Positions 37,301 through 49,950 of a stretch of 64,000 bases of DNA are shown piece by piece; within the stretch, counting starts at the first letter, position 1, and each line of letters begins with the position of its first letter. The notes under the pieces are model-generated. The model was not told the origin of the DNA and made no database searches. It saw only the letters and a list, made by a program, of their open reading frames with translations. The stretch is from positions 1,267,501-1,331,500 of the forward strand of contig JAKNDB010000098.1 in assembly GCA_024305405.1 (NCBI GenBank), in the 5' to 3' direction. The translations under genes and the position numbers were made by a program. This stretch comes from Dirofilaria immitis (taxonomy: Eukaryota; Nematoda; Chromadorea; Rhabditida; Onchocercidae).

Positions 37301-40300
37301 TCCCCTTTATGCATACATACATACACCCAATTCATCAATTCATTATTTCATTATTTTGATCTCGAATAAATAGTTTACGGGAATATATCAAAATGTGAAA
37401 CGAAGCGATGATAGACGACATTGATGAAAAATTTTCATCATTGTTGTATTCATTTCGAAAAATTTTCAAAATTTAATTTTCATTGCCATTTTATAAAAAT
37501 TGAACAAAAATTTTTATGAAATTTCAAGTCTCTTTTTTCGTGGAAAAAATTGATCAAACAGCATATTAAAAAAATTCTAATTAATTATAATAATTCGATT
37601 TCTTATAGAGATATAAGTAAAAATATAATTAAAATTTTCAATTGATCAATTTACCTGTAATTTATGGTCAGATATTAAATTTGCTATAGTTGTTGTAAAA
37701 ATTGCAGCAACACGTGAAGCTGCTGATCGACCAGATTGATCTAAGCATAAATTTAGCAAGAGCGCACAACCATAATCAAGCGCTGTTGGACTTAATTTAC
37801 CTCCAAGATATAGTGATAACCATTCTACCATACCTAATTTGATAAGTTCTTTTTGCACCGATGATCTAAAATATTCATTAAGAAAGCTTAAACTTGTATC
37901 AGCTTAATTATTATTTTTAATAGATGAAACGTAGAGGCAATTTTTTTTATCTTTTGTACTAAGATAATTGTTAAATTTGTTAAAAATATAAAGTATAAGT
38001 TGAATTTTTCCAAAACGGAAATGTTCAAGGATTTCTCGAAAAGTTCAAAATTGTTATTATTATTAAATTATTGAAATTGTAATTTAAATTAAAATGTGCA
38101 TAGTATTTTCATCTTCTATACTAAGGTAATATATTAAATTTGTTGAAAAACTTATTAAATAAAATTAAAATTTCTGAATAGACTATTTATGTCAATTTAT
38201 CAAAAAATAAATAATTTTTATCAAATAATTTCTCGTTGCAAACACAATTAATATAATTAAAACACCTTATACTAAGTTTCTGAAGTGCTGCCAAGACATG
38301 TTCGCCGGCATAATGATGTAATTTTTAGTCTTTAAAGCTGCCGTTAATGTTGCAATTAATTCCTTTCCCTGATTATTGGCCAAGAGATAATTTCGTCCAC
38401 AATTAAACGATGCGATCGAATTTAGCAATCGACACAATTCTTCTTTTGCATCATTTCCATCATCACCTTGTGAAATAATCACATTTACCACACTCTGCAA
38501 CTTATCATTGAAAAAGACATTATCCAATGTATCCAAATGAAGTATTGAAATTTACTTGAAGCGATAAGTGACACTCGAATCAACGGAATGTCATGTGAAT
38601 CTTTGAGGATGTTACATGAATCTATAAGATGATATTCGAATCTCTGAGATATCACATGAATCTATGAAATATCACTTTTACCGTGATACTCAAAATCTAT
38701 GAGATATTACCATCGAATCTACGAGATGTCACTCAAATCTACAAGATAAGACTCGAATCTATAGATGTTCGAATATACGAAATCACTCGACTGTATGAGG
38801 TTTTATCGAATGTCTGGGCTATTAATGGATTCTATGGAATGAAGATCAACTGTCCCATAATAGGAACGAATATTTATAAAAAGTTATTAACTTTAGATTT
38901 TGAGGAAAAGAAAAGAAAAAGTGGTTTTATCACATAAAAGATTTACTAAAAAATTTTTACTAAATGAATTAAAATTCAGTATAATTTTTACAAAATTTAA
39001 AATTTTTACATTTTTCAAATGTTTCAATAATAACAAATCGTTATTTGCATAAACTGCTAGCACTTGACCAGCACTCTCAATTGGTACTCTTGTTATGCGC
39101 TGAAAATAATTGTAGTAAAATAAATTATTCTACCGTAATTCTCTTGGCTTTAATTGAAAAATGTGTTAGTATCAAAAAAAAAGATAAACATAATGAAAGA
39201 ATTATAATTATAATTCGTTACTTCATGACGATATTCATGTATTAAAAAAATATTAGATATATTTTTTATTAAATTAGAAAATCGTAATTTAAACTATTTG
39301 TGAAAAATCCATCGATAAGTTTCAATTGCTAGCAAAATTTATCAAAAATTATGGTTATAAATCTTATACTTAAGAAGAAGAAACCATAATCATAAATTTT
39401 GCATATGTACTAAATCATAAATGGTGTACAAAAATAGAAAAAATCGTAAAATCATAAATTTTACTTATTTATCAAAAGTTATGATCGCCAACGCAAGTGG
39501 AAAAAATTGTAATCGTGAATTTTAATTATTATTTATTAAAGATTACAATCATAAGTCTTATACGTAAGAGAAAAATTGCGATGATGAATGCTTTACCTAA
39601 TAATGAAAAAATTGCAAATTGCAGTTACAGAGTTTTCAGAGCATGAGAAATTTCAATTTTAAATTGTATTTAAGCGTAGAATAAAATTTTAATTATTTGC
39701 AAGCATACTTACCTGCCGTAAGGCTTGTAGTAACAAACAGCTAAGCCTTCCTGAGGCGCTTTTAATTAAACAATTTCCAATTTTAGTGTAATTAAGTCTT
39801 CCAATTACATCATCCACAATAATTTCTTCCTCTTCCTTCTCTTCTTTCCTGCATTTATTATTTATATTTATAACTGATCATTATTTATTTGCTTAATTTT
39901 ATTACGAAAGTGGATACATGACTTGATGAAATTGTATTATAAGAATATAATATAATTTCTCGTTTTTTTGCTAATTAAAAATGAATTTTGCTTCCTTTCC
40001 ATTAATGAAAAATTTTAAATTTTTAAATACATTTATCGTTTATTCTAATTTATTTTGAAAAAAATAGTACAAATTATTTTTTATAAACTTTCTTTTTAGA
40101 AGAAAATAAAGAAATAAACAAATGGATAAAAAAAGAGATGGAAACGAACAATTTGATAAGTGACGTTGATGATGATGATGATGATCGAATAGTTGTTATC
40201 AAATTTCCAACTGATTCATCATTATTCGTCATCCTATTATTCTTCTTTCTCATATTTATATTCGTTTTCCGATGTCTATTATGCTTTTTATCCTAAAAAT

Positions 40301-43300
40301 TATCAAGGAAAAAAGTTTTATCTTGATTACGATAGGCCAAATTTATCAAAATTTCAAATTAAACGATTAATATTTAAAAATATTTGTTACAAAAATAGTA
40401 GTCCAGACTGTTGCATTGTGCGCTACATTGAGAAATCAGCGTGCTGTAACTATCATCGAAAGGTTTTGGTTTCCCGTTGAAAATCTCCTATAGTCAGGAT
40501 TTTTTTGAGAATTGCAATTATTTTCTTTGCAAATTTTTTTACCATTTCGTGTATAGCTATAGTTGTTTGCATATATTGATCTGCATTTGCAGTTGCATCT
40601 GCAAAACGTGCCTTCATTTCCACTATATACTCAGATGACAAATGAATTACCTGCAATGTTTCATGTTCAAGATGATATATGTAAGAAATATAACATAACA
40701 CCATTAAGTTTAACAATTTCTGAAATATTTCAATTTGAAATATTACAAGTAGCAATTAAGTAAAGAACTAAATATAATAAATTAATACTCAGATGATATA
40801 TGTTAGAAAATGCTGACACCAATTCTTTAGATAGTGCGACTGGCTTTTTTTTTAAGATAATACGGGTGACAATCAAAAAATCTGTAATAAATTCATGTTC
40901 AGATAATATATGTTAGGAATTGTAAACGTAGTGCTAGCAGTTTGAAATATTTAAGATAATAATAACTAAGCATAGAATAACTTACTCCCACTTCATGCTT
41001 TGATTGTTCCAAGTAATCAAACATTTCATTGACAATATCAACAATTCGACAGTAATCATATTGTAATTTACGACATTTTTTTCCAACAATTCATTATACT
41101 GTAATCTGTAAGCTGTCTGAAAGCAAAAAGAAGAAAAACAATTTTATATAATATATAAATTTTTTGCATAATTTAAAATTATATTGTAAGTTTTGAAATA
41201 ATTAATAGCACAATTTATATCCGATAACCATAAAATTAATTAATCGAAATAGAAAGAACTAAAATTTTAACATTTTCAGTAAAAAATAAATATAAAATAG
41301 GAAACAAAAAGCAATATATTTTGAATTATTTTAATGTTTCTTTTTTTTTTGAAATTACAAACAATTTAAAAACGAATAAAATGTTAATATGAAATACTTT
41401 TTTATTTTTCAAATAAACAAACCATCCATTTTTGCAATAAAACATTTCGTCTTTCATCAAGATTTGTTGCATAATTTGCCAAAAATGCGCTTAAATTTTC
41501 GCAAACACTTTTAGCCCATTTCTTCTGTAAATAAAAAAACAATTAATAATAACAACAAAAAAAAAGAATTTAAAAAATAAACTAATATAAACATAAATAT
41601 GAAAATTATAATGAACTGAAAAGATGAGAAAAATTTTCATCTGCTAGTAAACAAACAATCAATAATAACAATAAGAAAAATAAAAAAATTTTCGAACGTT
41701 ACTTAGTTAATATAAAATAAGCGAAAAAATGTTAAATTATAAACAAACGATATTTCATAATCCAATAAAATTGAATCAGCCGAATTAAATACGATATTTA
41801 GTCAATTAAAATGACTCTTACATTTACTAGAAATTATTTTTTTGTTTATAATTAAAATAAAAGTTTTTTTTGCATTTAAATTCTAACTTCAATAAGTTCT
41901 CTAAAAACAGGATGTTTTTCAGGTTCTACAACATATGGTAATGCGAAATATTGAACAAGTTGAACATCAGTACTATATTTGATACCACCTTGATTATCGA
42001 ATAATTTCTTCAATCCATCAATTCGTTTACGATATTCTTCTTTATTCTAAAAAGAGAAAAAAATTAATTTTCGAAATATATTTAAAAATTTCAAGTTTTT
42101 TCGTTATTTTTCTTTTTCTAAATTTATTATTTATAATTTTTACAACTTTGCTTTCTTTTATTTTTTCTTACTGACTTCTTTTTTCACATTGACTAAAAAA
42201 AGAAAAAGGTCAATTAGAAAACAAAATTTTTTTATCACTTTTTTGATAACAATTTTTTGTTATCAGTTTTTCTAATGGAAAATGAAATAAAAAACAAAGT
42301 TTCTGCAATAAAATAAAAAAATGAAAAAATAAAAATGAAATATACTAATGGAATTTAAAAAATAATTGAAATTGGAAACAAAAAGAAAAGAATTACAGTA
42401 AAATAGAAAAAGAAATGTAAGATGGAATTAAAAAGAAAAGTAAAAACTAACTGGCGGTGATTCACGAAGTGGAAATGTAACGAAGTATAAGTGAATATTG
42501 AATTCGAGCGAAATTATTTCCGCTGATTTACTTACAAATTCGCCGTCACCAAATAGCTCATTCCAACATTTGAAAAATTGTTCACATTCGTCCTTCTCCA
42601 AATGCGACAATAATTTTTTCTAAAAAAAAATTAAAATAAGAAGAGAAAATGAAAATATTGGCATATTAGAATATTTTTATGAAGTACATTCAAATAGTAA
42701 TAATAGCTAAGCTTGGAAATTACATATCATTTTCTCTAAGACTTAATTCTTAAATTGTCCTATCCAAAAAGCTCGCTTATTAAAGTAGTCTTAAAAACAA
42801 AATTATATAAAAAATTATAATAGAATAGAATAGAATAATTGGGTTTATACATATTAATTATAAGTTATATCATTCAATTCCAATTTTTCATGATTTATTT
42901 TAAAAAAGATTATTATTTTTGGTAATTTCTCTTGTAATTTATCATTTAAAATATTATTTGGCAATTTTTTTATAATTTATTTCCAAAATTATCTTATGGA
43001 ATTATAATATTGCTTAAACTAGCATGTTATTTATAGAAGCTAATTCGATATGAATTCTAATATTATGAATTGTAGTGAAAAAGAAAATCCCACGAAATTC
43101 AATCAGAATTATTTAAATTTAATTCGTACAAATCTGATCCAAGATTAAGTTTATATAATAATGATCAATTAAATGTTAGTAACTATTCAAAATATTCATT
43201 ACATCAATAATTAATTAAAGATCTGATGGCTATGATTATTTTAGATATTCTTCCGTAGATAATTTTTGGGAAATCATGTCTGATGCACAGTTATTTTTAG

Positions 43301-43582
43301 CGGTAAGATAATAATAAATATTATTCCTAATTAAGAGAATATTTTATGATTGTGTGATTTAAAATAATCAGTCAACTAATCAATATTTTCAATATTATTC
43401 GGTAATTATAAATCATATCACTCGCACGCATATTATTAATAAAAGCTATGAGAAAATTAATTAGCAAAAAAGGAATAAATAAGCCTAAATGAAATAAAAA
43501 AACGGCCAGAGGAGAGTTAAAAAAGTACCTGATATCCTGCATTAATAAATGCATTATTCAGTTCCAATTTTTCTCCATAATT
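24086..43582 (-). CDS. ARMC9: ARMC9 orthologue (LisH/armadillo ciliary protein), about 14 exons over 19.5 kb
   Basis: Exons (- strand, + coordinates): about 43582-43529, 42619-42452, 42046-41888, 41524-41423, 41116-40986, 40650-~40447, 39848-39713, 39099-39010, ~38554-38266, 37865-37655, 36510-36342, 24875-24820, 24523-24086 (stop TGA). Most join in phase. Blocks resembling human ARMC9 in order: FFKCWNELF and LEFNIHLYFVTFPLRESPP; VQYFALPYVVEPEKHPVFRE; LQYDYCRIVDIVNEMFDYLE; GRLSCLLLQALRQ; QVLAVYANNDLL; LNSIASFNCGRNYLLANNQG; LSPTALDYGCALLLNLCLDQ; YINGILFTILGIAQIKARVK; and VEPHLDELFGEKLLIAKF in the last exon. ARMC9 acts at the ciliary base and tip and is a Joubert-syndrome gene (family knowledge). 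The N-terminal LisH motif was not found, so the 5' end is open. Frame breaks at T 41076-41082 and T 38322-38326 (+ strand) are repaired by one base. The 11.5-kb intron 24876-36341 splices in perfect phase (GGT G|AT CTC) and hosts lin-4. Confidence 0.88.
25051..25132 (-). ncRNA. lin-4: lin-4 (miR-125 family) microRNA precursor
   Basis: On the - strand this segment folds by eye into a hairpin of two ~30-nt arms around a GTACGTGGC-type loop. The 5' arm carries the putative mature sequence at 25117-25097. It begins TCCCTGAGACC, identical to the first 11 nt of C. elegans lin-4 and shared with animal miR-125, and continues TCTGCTGCGA. The 3' arm (25083-25061) begins CACAGCAAGAGCACC and ends CTCAGGGTC, pairing with the 5' arm with a few mismatches. 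Pairing extends outward through GACCTTCT / GGTCC flanks. The segment is much more GC-rich than its surroundings. lin-4 represses lin-14 and lin-28 in the larval heterochronic pathway (family knowledge). It lies in sense orientation in the 11.5-kb ARMC9 intron, about 180 bp upstream of the 24875-24820 exon, so it could be co-transcribed or have its own promoter. Confidence 0.9.
26030..26125. repeat. (CTA)n trinucleotide array
   Basis: About 20 CTA units with GTTG and TTA interruptions, in the large ARMC9 intron. Confidence 0.9.
26345..26488. repeat. (CACATA)n microsatellite
   Basis: ATACACACATACACAC units, 144 bp, in the large ARMC9 intron. It creates long spurious open frames on both strands. 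Followed at 26848-26873 by a (CAT)n tract and at 26960-27012 by GATGAC repeats. Confidence 0.95.
27279..27337. repeat. (GAAGTA)n then (GGA)n array
   Basis: GTAGAA units pass into GGAGGA units, 59 bp, in the large ARMC9 intron. Confidence 0.9.
28020..28520. repeat. Diffuse CACGTA/ACATACA repeat field
   Basis: ATCACGTATAATA-type blocks (near 28190, 28250, 28298 and others) alternate with ACATACACAT stretches and end in a regular (CATACA)n tract at about 28440-28512. This looks like a degenerate ~50-60 bp tandem unit built around CACGTA. Confidence 0.6.
30248..30530. repeat. Paired (GAT)n and (ATC)n arrays
   Basis: A GATGAT tract at 30248-30300 is followed 147 bp later by an ATCATC tract at 30447-30530. 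They are complementary in sense, so single strands could pair. Both lie in the large ARMC9 intron. The open frame through the second (poly-Ser) is spurious. Confidence 0.85.
31170..31410. repeat. 21-bp minisatellite followed by a (GGA)n array
   Basis: GGAGTAC recurs at 31185, 31206 and 31227 (21 bp). The + strand reads MALPEYx units (MTLTEYE, MALPEYK, MALPEYQ). From 31281 to 31410 there is nearly pure GGA with a few GAT interruptions. No splice or homology evidence for coding. Confidence 0.85.
32843..32978. repeat. (CACATA/CCACATACACA)n microsatellite
   Basis: Includes three 16-bp CACATCCACATACACA units at about 32877-32925. In the large ARMC9 intron. Confidence 0.88.
33100..33490. repeat. 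Degenerate GATAATTTAGAAATAATGATGA repeat
   Basis: About ten loosely spaced copies of AGTGATAAT-TTAAAAATAATGATGAT (variable 25-45 bp spacing). An old array in the large ARMC9 intron. Confidence 0.6.
34264..34354. repeat. (GT)n microsatellite
   Basis: Pure GT at 34264-34310 then GTAT-interrupted. In the large ARMC9 intron. Confidence 0.95.
34955..35335. repeat. Diverged tandem duplication, ~150-200 bp unit
   Basis: The series GATGACAAATGATAATAATTA, TACTGATAATGAATATTATTAATATA, ATCAAGAAAAAACCA, (ATT)n, AACATTATTTTAAAGTG, TATGATTTTGAAGTTT, GAATTATT occurs twice (from about 34957 and about 35110), with extra internal copies of the ACTGATAATGAATATTAT block in the second. Confidence 0.75.
35395..35660. 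repeat. ~75-bp degenerate tandem repeat, 4 copies
   Basis: (T)CCTTCCGGTATGAGCGAATAATTC followed by TTGTTACTTGTTATCAATTGATGATAAA recurs from 35395, 35471, 35541 and about 35617. At 35851 and 35947 there is a further ~96-bp duplication (ATGGAATATCAGTGATAAATTATGC). Confidence 0.8.
38565..38800. repeat. Degenerate ~25-bp repeat in ARMC9 intron
   Basis: AATCTATGAGATATCAC-like units recur about nine times between the ARMC9 exons at 38266 and 39010. The open frame on the + strand through it is not supported. Confidence 0.65.
39345..39605. repeat. Degenerate ~65-bp repeat in ARMC9 intron
   Basis: ATAATCATAAATTTT(G/A)C, TTATCAAAAATTATGATC and ATAAGTCTTATACGTAAGAGAAA blocks recur about four times. 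No coding signal. Confidence 0.5.
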
Positions 43583-46500
43583 TTTTTAATGCAATAATCA
43601 AAAAGAAATATAGTTGAAAATAGTCAGTACATTCCCATTCTCGGTCAATTTTCAAGAAATTGATAAATGAATTCTAAAATTAAGAAAATGATGTATATAT
43701 GTACTATTGGAATTTATAATTCAAATTTTAATAAGATTATATTTAATCTTATTTCCCATTTTCAAAAGTTTAAATTGAATATGATTAGGAAATGAAATGG
43801 AATAAAATTAAAAAACAAAAAAATAACTAAATAAAAGTGCAAAATGTAAGAAGAAAAAGAATATAAAAAAACGTTAAATTATAAATTAAGCATGCCAATT
43901 GACGCCAACGTTTAATGACATTTTCGATTTTTTAAATTTAAGTAAATCTTTTTTCAATTCCTATTCCCTTCCCCTTCCATATACATGCATATATGATGTG
44001 CAGACATGCAAAAATATTAAACATTTTTAGGTTGCTATAGCAATATTTACTTACCATCATTTATTAATCTTCTTTGTCACATATATATATAAATGTATTT
44101 GAATAAAGATATCGATTGAATTTAACATAAAATCAATTTGATCCATTTTTATAGTAAGAATAAGTTTTAGATGAAATAAAATTAGTTTAATTCAATTCAA
44201 ATTATCAATTAATTATCAGTTTAGTCGTTTTATATGCATAAATCCAATAAAATGAATTATTATAAAATCTATTAAAATATAATTAGTTTTCTTTCTTAAA
44301 AAGGAATTAATATAATAATGAATTACTATCATAATTAATCAAACATAAATAATGAATTAATAGTGTGATTAATCAAAGAATGAAATTAATATTGTGATTA
44401 CTTTAATGATGAAATTAATATTATAATTAATCAAGGACATAATGTAATCAATTTAGGCATGTTATATAAATAATACCAAATTTTATTTTATTATCTTTTT
44501 GTTTGCATTTTTGAATATTAATTAGAATAATAAAATGCTTATTGAAGAAATTATTTTATTCAAACAACTTTGATGATTTTTTCTAATCAAATGATATGAA
44601 AATTTAATTAATTAATAATTTGAATTAAATTAGAATAAAATTTTACGCAAAATTTAAATTATTAATCAAACATTAAATGGAAAAATTATATCGAATATAT
44701 GGTAATCAATAAGATTTTTATCGATTTATATATTTTTCAAAGATAAATCGTTAAATTATGGCTTCCTTGCATGCATCTCGCATACAATTTTATGCTATGG
44801 TAAGATTTGTTTATTCAAAGGATTCTTAGAAAATATAAAAGCAAAGAAAAGCAAAGAGTAAACATTGTGGAATCGGAACTTTTCGTAATTTTTTCATGTC
44901 TACGAAACATGAAACACTCTATGGTAAGATAAAAGTAAAATGATTAACAAATAGTAACCATTGTATATAGAAATTAGAATTAGACGCCGATTGAAAGCAT
45001 TTCAATATTTCAGAAAACTTTCAAGAATTTTCACCTTTTCCTAAAAGCCGAAAGATCCGGGAAAATCTAAAATGGGTCGATTCTAAAAGTTTGTGCATAA
45101 ATACCAAAAGGTCCAAGAAAATCGAATATTTTGATTTTGCATATTAATTATTATTTATGTCTTTACTTTCATCACATCAGTGATAAGAACTGACAGATAA
45201 TATAGATTCAAATCAGAAATTTCAAGCTGAAACTGACTGTCAAAGTCTTTTTGTATTTCAATAAGTTTTACAAAGCAGAAAAAAGATGTCAACTTTCAAA
45301 AGCATTAAATTCATATTTTAATGCATCATCTTTAGCACATCATATCATTTGCTGTCATTCAGACTTCACGCAGAAAACTTTTCGCTAAAATAAAAATTCA
45401 AATTTTTTGAAATTTTAGAAATTTAAAAAATTTTTAAAAGATTTTAAATTCGCAATTTATTTATTAGGACGAATGATTGAGAAATTTTGCATTTACTTTT
45501 TGATGCGATTAAATTATTTCTGACTAATTTTAATTCCTAATCTCAATTTTATTGCCATTTATAACAGCAATTACGTTGAAGTAGAAAATTGTGTTGATAA
45601 TGTATTGGAATATACTTGATGTTCCGTGATCTTTTGCTTTAGATGAACGTGAATTATTTAGTTTAAAGTGTACATAAAATATCATTTAAATATTTAAAAT
45701 AAATTTATGTTGACAGTTTGCTATGAAAATTCAAAAATGAAAATTTAAATTGAATCGAAACGAATTCATTTTTTTGCATGGAATCAAATTTTGATTTAAA
45801 AAAAAAATTTTTAAAAAAATCTATTGTTTTTTCTTTTTTCATAATTTTTGAATTTTTGAAATTTTGAATTTCCAATTGTTTTTAATAAATTCAAAACAAG
45901 AAAAAATGAATTACTATTATAATATTTTTCCCACAATTATGATATATATGCATCGCCATGTCTCATATAGTTGACCATAATTTTCACGAAAAAAATTGTT
46001 TTTTCAGATGTGATATTTAATTCATTTGCTTGGAATGAAAGAAAAGCTTATCAAATGAATCAGATCAATGGATTACATCAATTTTCAATCTTGAAATTGC
46101 CTAATTTCTGATTGGATTTTGTGATAAATTTCGATTAATGAAATTGTTCTTTTGTTTTATTGGTTGATTTTATTTATGAAATATAATAGCCATGAAAAAT
46201 TTTCTCGAAATTAATTAAAATTAATGCAGAATGTTTGATATTGAAATGCTACAAATTGCCAAACGAGAACCAAAATATTTGAAATCTTTTATTCAAAATT
46301 CTATTGTCAACATGTTCGGTGGCAATTATTATATTGTCATGAAGAACATATATCACATTGTGCACTCCTCATACGCATACATACACAAATATTTACATAT
46401 ACTACTCATTTACCTGCAATTATTTTTGATTACTTTTATTTCCAGTCAAGAATGTATGACATTTTCTTGAACGTATTCAAATGTTCTTCCATCTTTTAGT

Positions 46501-47650
46501 GATTAAATTTCAAAGTACAAAACATTAATTTTAATACTCTTTCTCGTTGGAAATTTTAGCAAATTTTCAATATATGATCTTTTGCATCAACTTACATTAA
46601 TCATCTTTGATCGATGATTGTCCAAAAATATGTAAACGTGTGAAGATTCAGAGCATGATTTTTTAGATGTCTTAAAAAGCAATATTATCATAAGTCTTTT
46701 CGTTAATATATGCTAAAAATTTGTTGTTCAATGATTACCGTAAATACCTAAAAAACGTTAAGATTCAGCGCGTGATCTTCTACGTATATCAAAAAGCGAG
46801 TTATGCTACAAAAATTTCATTTCCTTGAAGCTATGAACAATCAAACATTATTTGTATTAACTATCTTTATTAAGTTAAATATTGCGTTTTTCACATGAAA
46901 ATGACGAACGACGTTTGAAATTTTTCAAATATAAAGCATCTTCATATTGATTACGGTTTGCCATAGAAAGGGATATTGCAGATAGAATTTAGAACTGTCG
47001 ATAAAATTTTTTTATCTTTTGAAATCAACAGAATGATTAATTTTCTGATTTTATGATAATTCGATTATAAGTAACGATGATATAACAGAGTGTTTCTTCG
47101 ATGTTTTCCTTATCAATAGATATTAGATGACTGCTAAAAATTTTTACGATATGTAATTTATATTGAATTGATTTGATAACATCTATCACTACATAATTAT
47201 CGATTAATAATTACTCGGTACAATCAATAATTTCTCATTTTTAATTTTTTTATTATTAGGCGTGTAACAATATATATATATATTTAAATTATAAAATATT
47301 ATTCGAATTTTATTTCTATTTGAAATTGCTTTAACTCATAATAATCTGCTATTAAATTAATTTTTATTTTTACTTTTTACTCAAATAATTAAGTAAACTG
47401 ATTTCTGATTTCGTGCAAATATTTTCTGATTTTATTAAGATTTCCTATCGGTAAAGTGTTGCCGATATTCTTCAACCGTGAAAAAACTGAAAGTTCCTTC
47501 TGCCTTTCAATGGTAGCATAGCAAAAGTTGAGTAATTAAACCTTTATTACGATAAATGGACGCAGCAGTTATAACATCAATAGTAAAATTCAATGATATC
47601 AATAACTTTAATGACGATATCATAACACAAAGGAAAACGGAGACCAAATA

Positions 47651-47973
47651 ATGCCCGCTATGATAAATCTAACCGATCTCGTTGAAGCACAGCCTTTGAA
47701 TGCCTTTGGTATTCCTCCGCGTAGGTGGAAAATCTTGGTGCAGCTCTGTTACTACAAGAAATAGCGCCTTTATTAGCATGTTTGAAACGGAGTTCTTTTC
47801 TCAACAGACACAATGGATGGACAATTTTAGCTTACATTTTACATTATAAAATAAATCAATATATACCCATTAATATTAAATTCAAAACAAAAATGGTTCT
47901 CGTAATTTCAGCGACAGAAGATTTGCTTACAAAAAGTGGCGCAATTTTTTTCTCATTTCGTAATTTATTTTAA
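47651..47973 (+). CDS. Candidate small coding segment, unknown product
   Basis: A frame from ATG at 47651 reads MPAMINLTDLVEAQPLNAFG and IPPRR. A second frame, continuing one base off at 47725-47728, reads VENLGAALLLQEIAPLLACL and then KRSSFLNRHNGWTILAYI. Adding one base near the GG pair at 47725 would fuse them, the same kind of defect seen in well-supported genes of this window. The codon texture is less AT-biased than the flanks, and the second half looks like an amphipathic or membrane helix. No splice partner or known family was identified, so this may be a single-exon gene, one exon of a larger gene, or chance. Confidence 0.3.
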
Positions 47974-49644
47974 AAATAAGGAAATATTATAACGATGGAA
48001 GAAAGTATTTAAATTCAAAAGATTTCATTCATAAAATCAATAAAATTCAGGGTTGATATTAATTTTTTAATCATTTAATTAACAAAGTTGTGATTATATC
48101 ATGCAATCATATTTCGAGAAATTCATAAAATTATTAAGAATTTTAATATTTCAAGAAATGATATTTAGCAAAAATTACTACTTATAAATTTCAAAAAGTT
48201 TTTAAATTTTCTTTGAAATTGTCCATAAAATTCCATAAGATAATTCCTTGAAATTTAAATAATAATTGAAAATAAAATTTTTAAAATTGACAATAAGTTT
48301 ATGAAATAATTCAAATGCAAATTAAAAGTTGAATTTTCGTTTTAGGCAAATAATAAGTATTTTTGTTACTTGCACAAACATTAAATTGATGAAATGTACG
48401 AATTATTAGATGATGTGATCATAATTGTATTCAATAATAAATGAAAAATTATTGTCACATTATTTGAGTTATTTCAGCGCATAGCTTAAGCCACTTCAAC
48501 ATTAATTTGAAAAAAATTATATTTATTGCTTAATTTAAATAAAATAAAATGTATTTTTGCTTTTCAAGTACATTAGTGTTATTTTACTTATAATTTTTAT
48601 ATAAGTATTATTAAATTTTCACTTATAATTGAATTTTATTATAATTAAATGAATTTAATTCATCGAAAATGTAAATGTTAAGCTTACATTTTCAAGTTTA
48701 AAATTGACTTTTTAAAGAGATTATTGCTGCTGTTCATTAGACAAAGTACTAAAAATGAAAAAAAATAATAAGGGTATTTTCAGTTTTAAATTCGAGTCCA
48801 ATTATTATCTAAAATATTTTACATTCTTTTAGAAAAAATAAGAAGAAAGATAATGGATACAAATAATTCACTATCATTATCATTTTTATTTAACGACAAT
48901 GAGATGATAATGACTTGTTACAGTCACTAATGCATTTAATTAAAGTAAAGAATCAGTAATTATCGATAATTATCATATCTTTTGATCAAAGGAATTGGAT
49001 ACTGTAGAAAATATAGCAATTTCTCGAATATGCGATTGATAAAAGCAAAAGTACTCAAAATATTACGAATAAAAATACCCAAAAGTACTCAAAATATTAC
49101 GAATATTTTATGTTAATCGGGAATTAATTTTGCGATGTACTTTTAAGGTAAGTTCTTTTAATTCATGGAATGGTGACATTACGGTGACAGTTCTTTTTTT
49201 TGACTTTTGAAACAGGTATCATTATCTTCTGTTGCTGTTGTCAGTGAAAATGTTATTCTATTGCAGAAGTGTATGATATGTCAATTCATTTCTTACCTTT
49301 CATTTTATATAACATTATTTTGTTGAGTTGATTTTTAATTATTGATAAGAGTATAATGAATACAACCAGTAATAAGATTGGGATGATTCGCAGACAGTGA
49401 TAAGATTATTTTCGAATGTTTAATTAGTCCAGTAATAACAATATAATTATCATAATTTATTCCGATAAACGTTTGTATGATAATCATAACAACATAATTG
49501 CCGTAATTTATTCTGATAATTATATGATGTTCTGAAGTGATAAGGATTTATATGTCATAAAATAATAAGCATTTCCTTCCATGTTTAAAGTAATTTAAAT
49601 CGATTTTGATTCAAACTACAAAAAAATTTTTTCAATTTTTTTGT

Positions 49645-49950
49645 ATATCATATGGAAGATTGTAAAACTTATTTCTATATATTTTACTGATCACCTGAAA
49701 TAATTCTTCCATCACAAATTTTTCATTCCTTTATCTGTGAGATACTTTTTCACCACGAGATAAACTTTTTCCAATGATGACGAAAAAAATAAAATTTTGT
49801 TAGGTTTGTTTCAACAAAAAAGGGGCAAGAAATACGATGATAGCATATCTGCGATTACATTTTGATGATGGTACGAAGTCGCATAAATAAAATTAAAAAC
49901 TATCTATATATCATATGGAAGATTGTAAAACTTATTTCTATATATTTTAC
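49645..49950. repeat. 44-bp direct repeats 262 bp apart
   Basis: TATATCATATGGAAGATTGT, followed by AAAACTTATTTCTATATATT and TTAC, occurs identically at 49645-49688 and 49907-49950. The repeats enclose about 218 bp containing the unexplained short open stretch 49803-49890. Confidence 0.9.

Noticed and set aside
46231..46470. 79-residue + strand frame after a TGCAG acceptor
   Set aside because: The first 20 residues look plausible, but it degenerates into AT-driven sequence and no partner exon was found.
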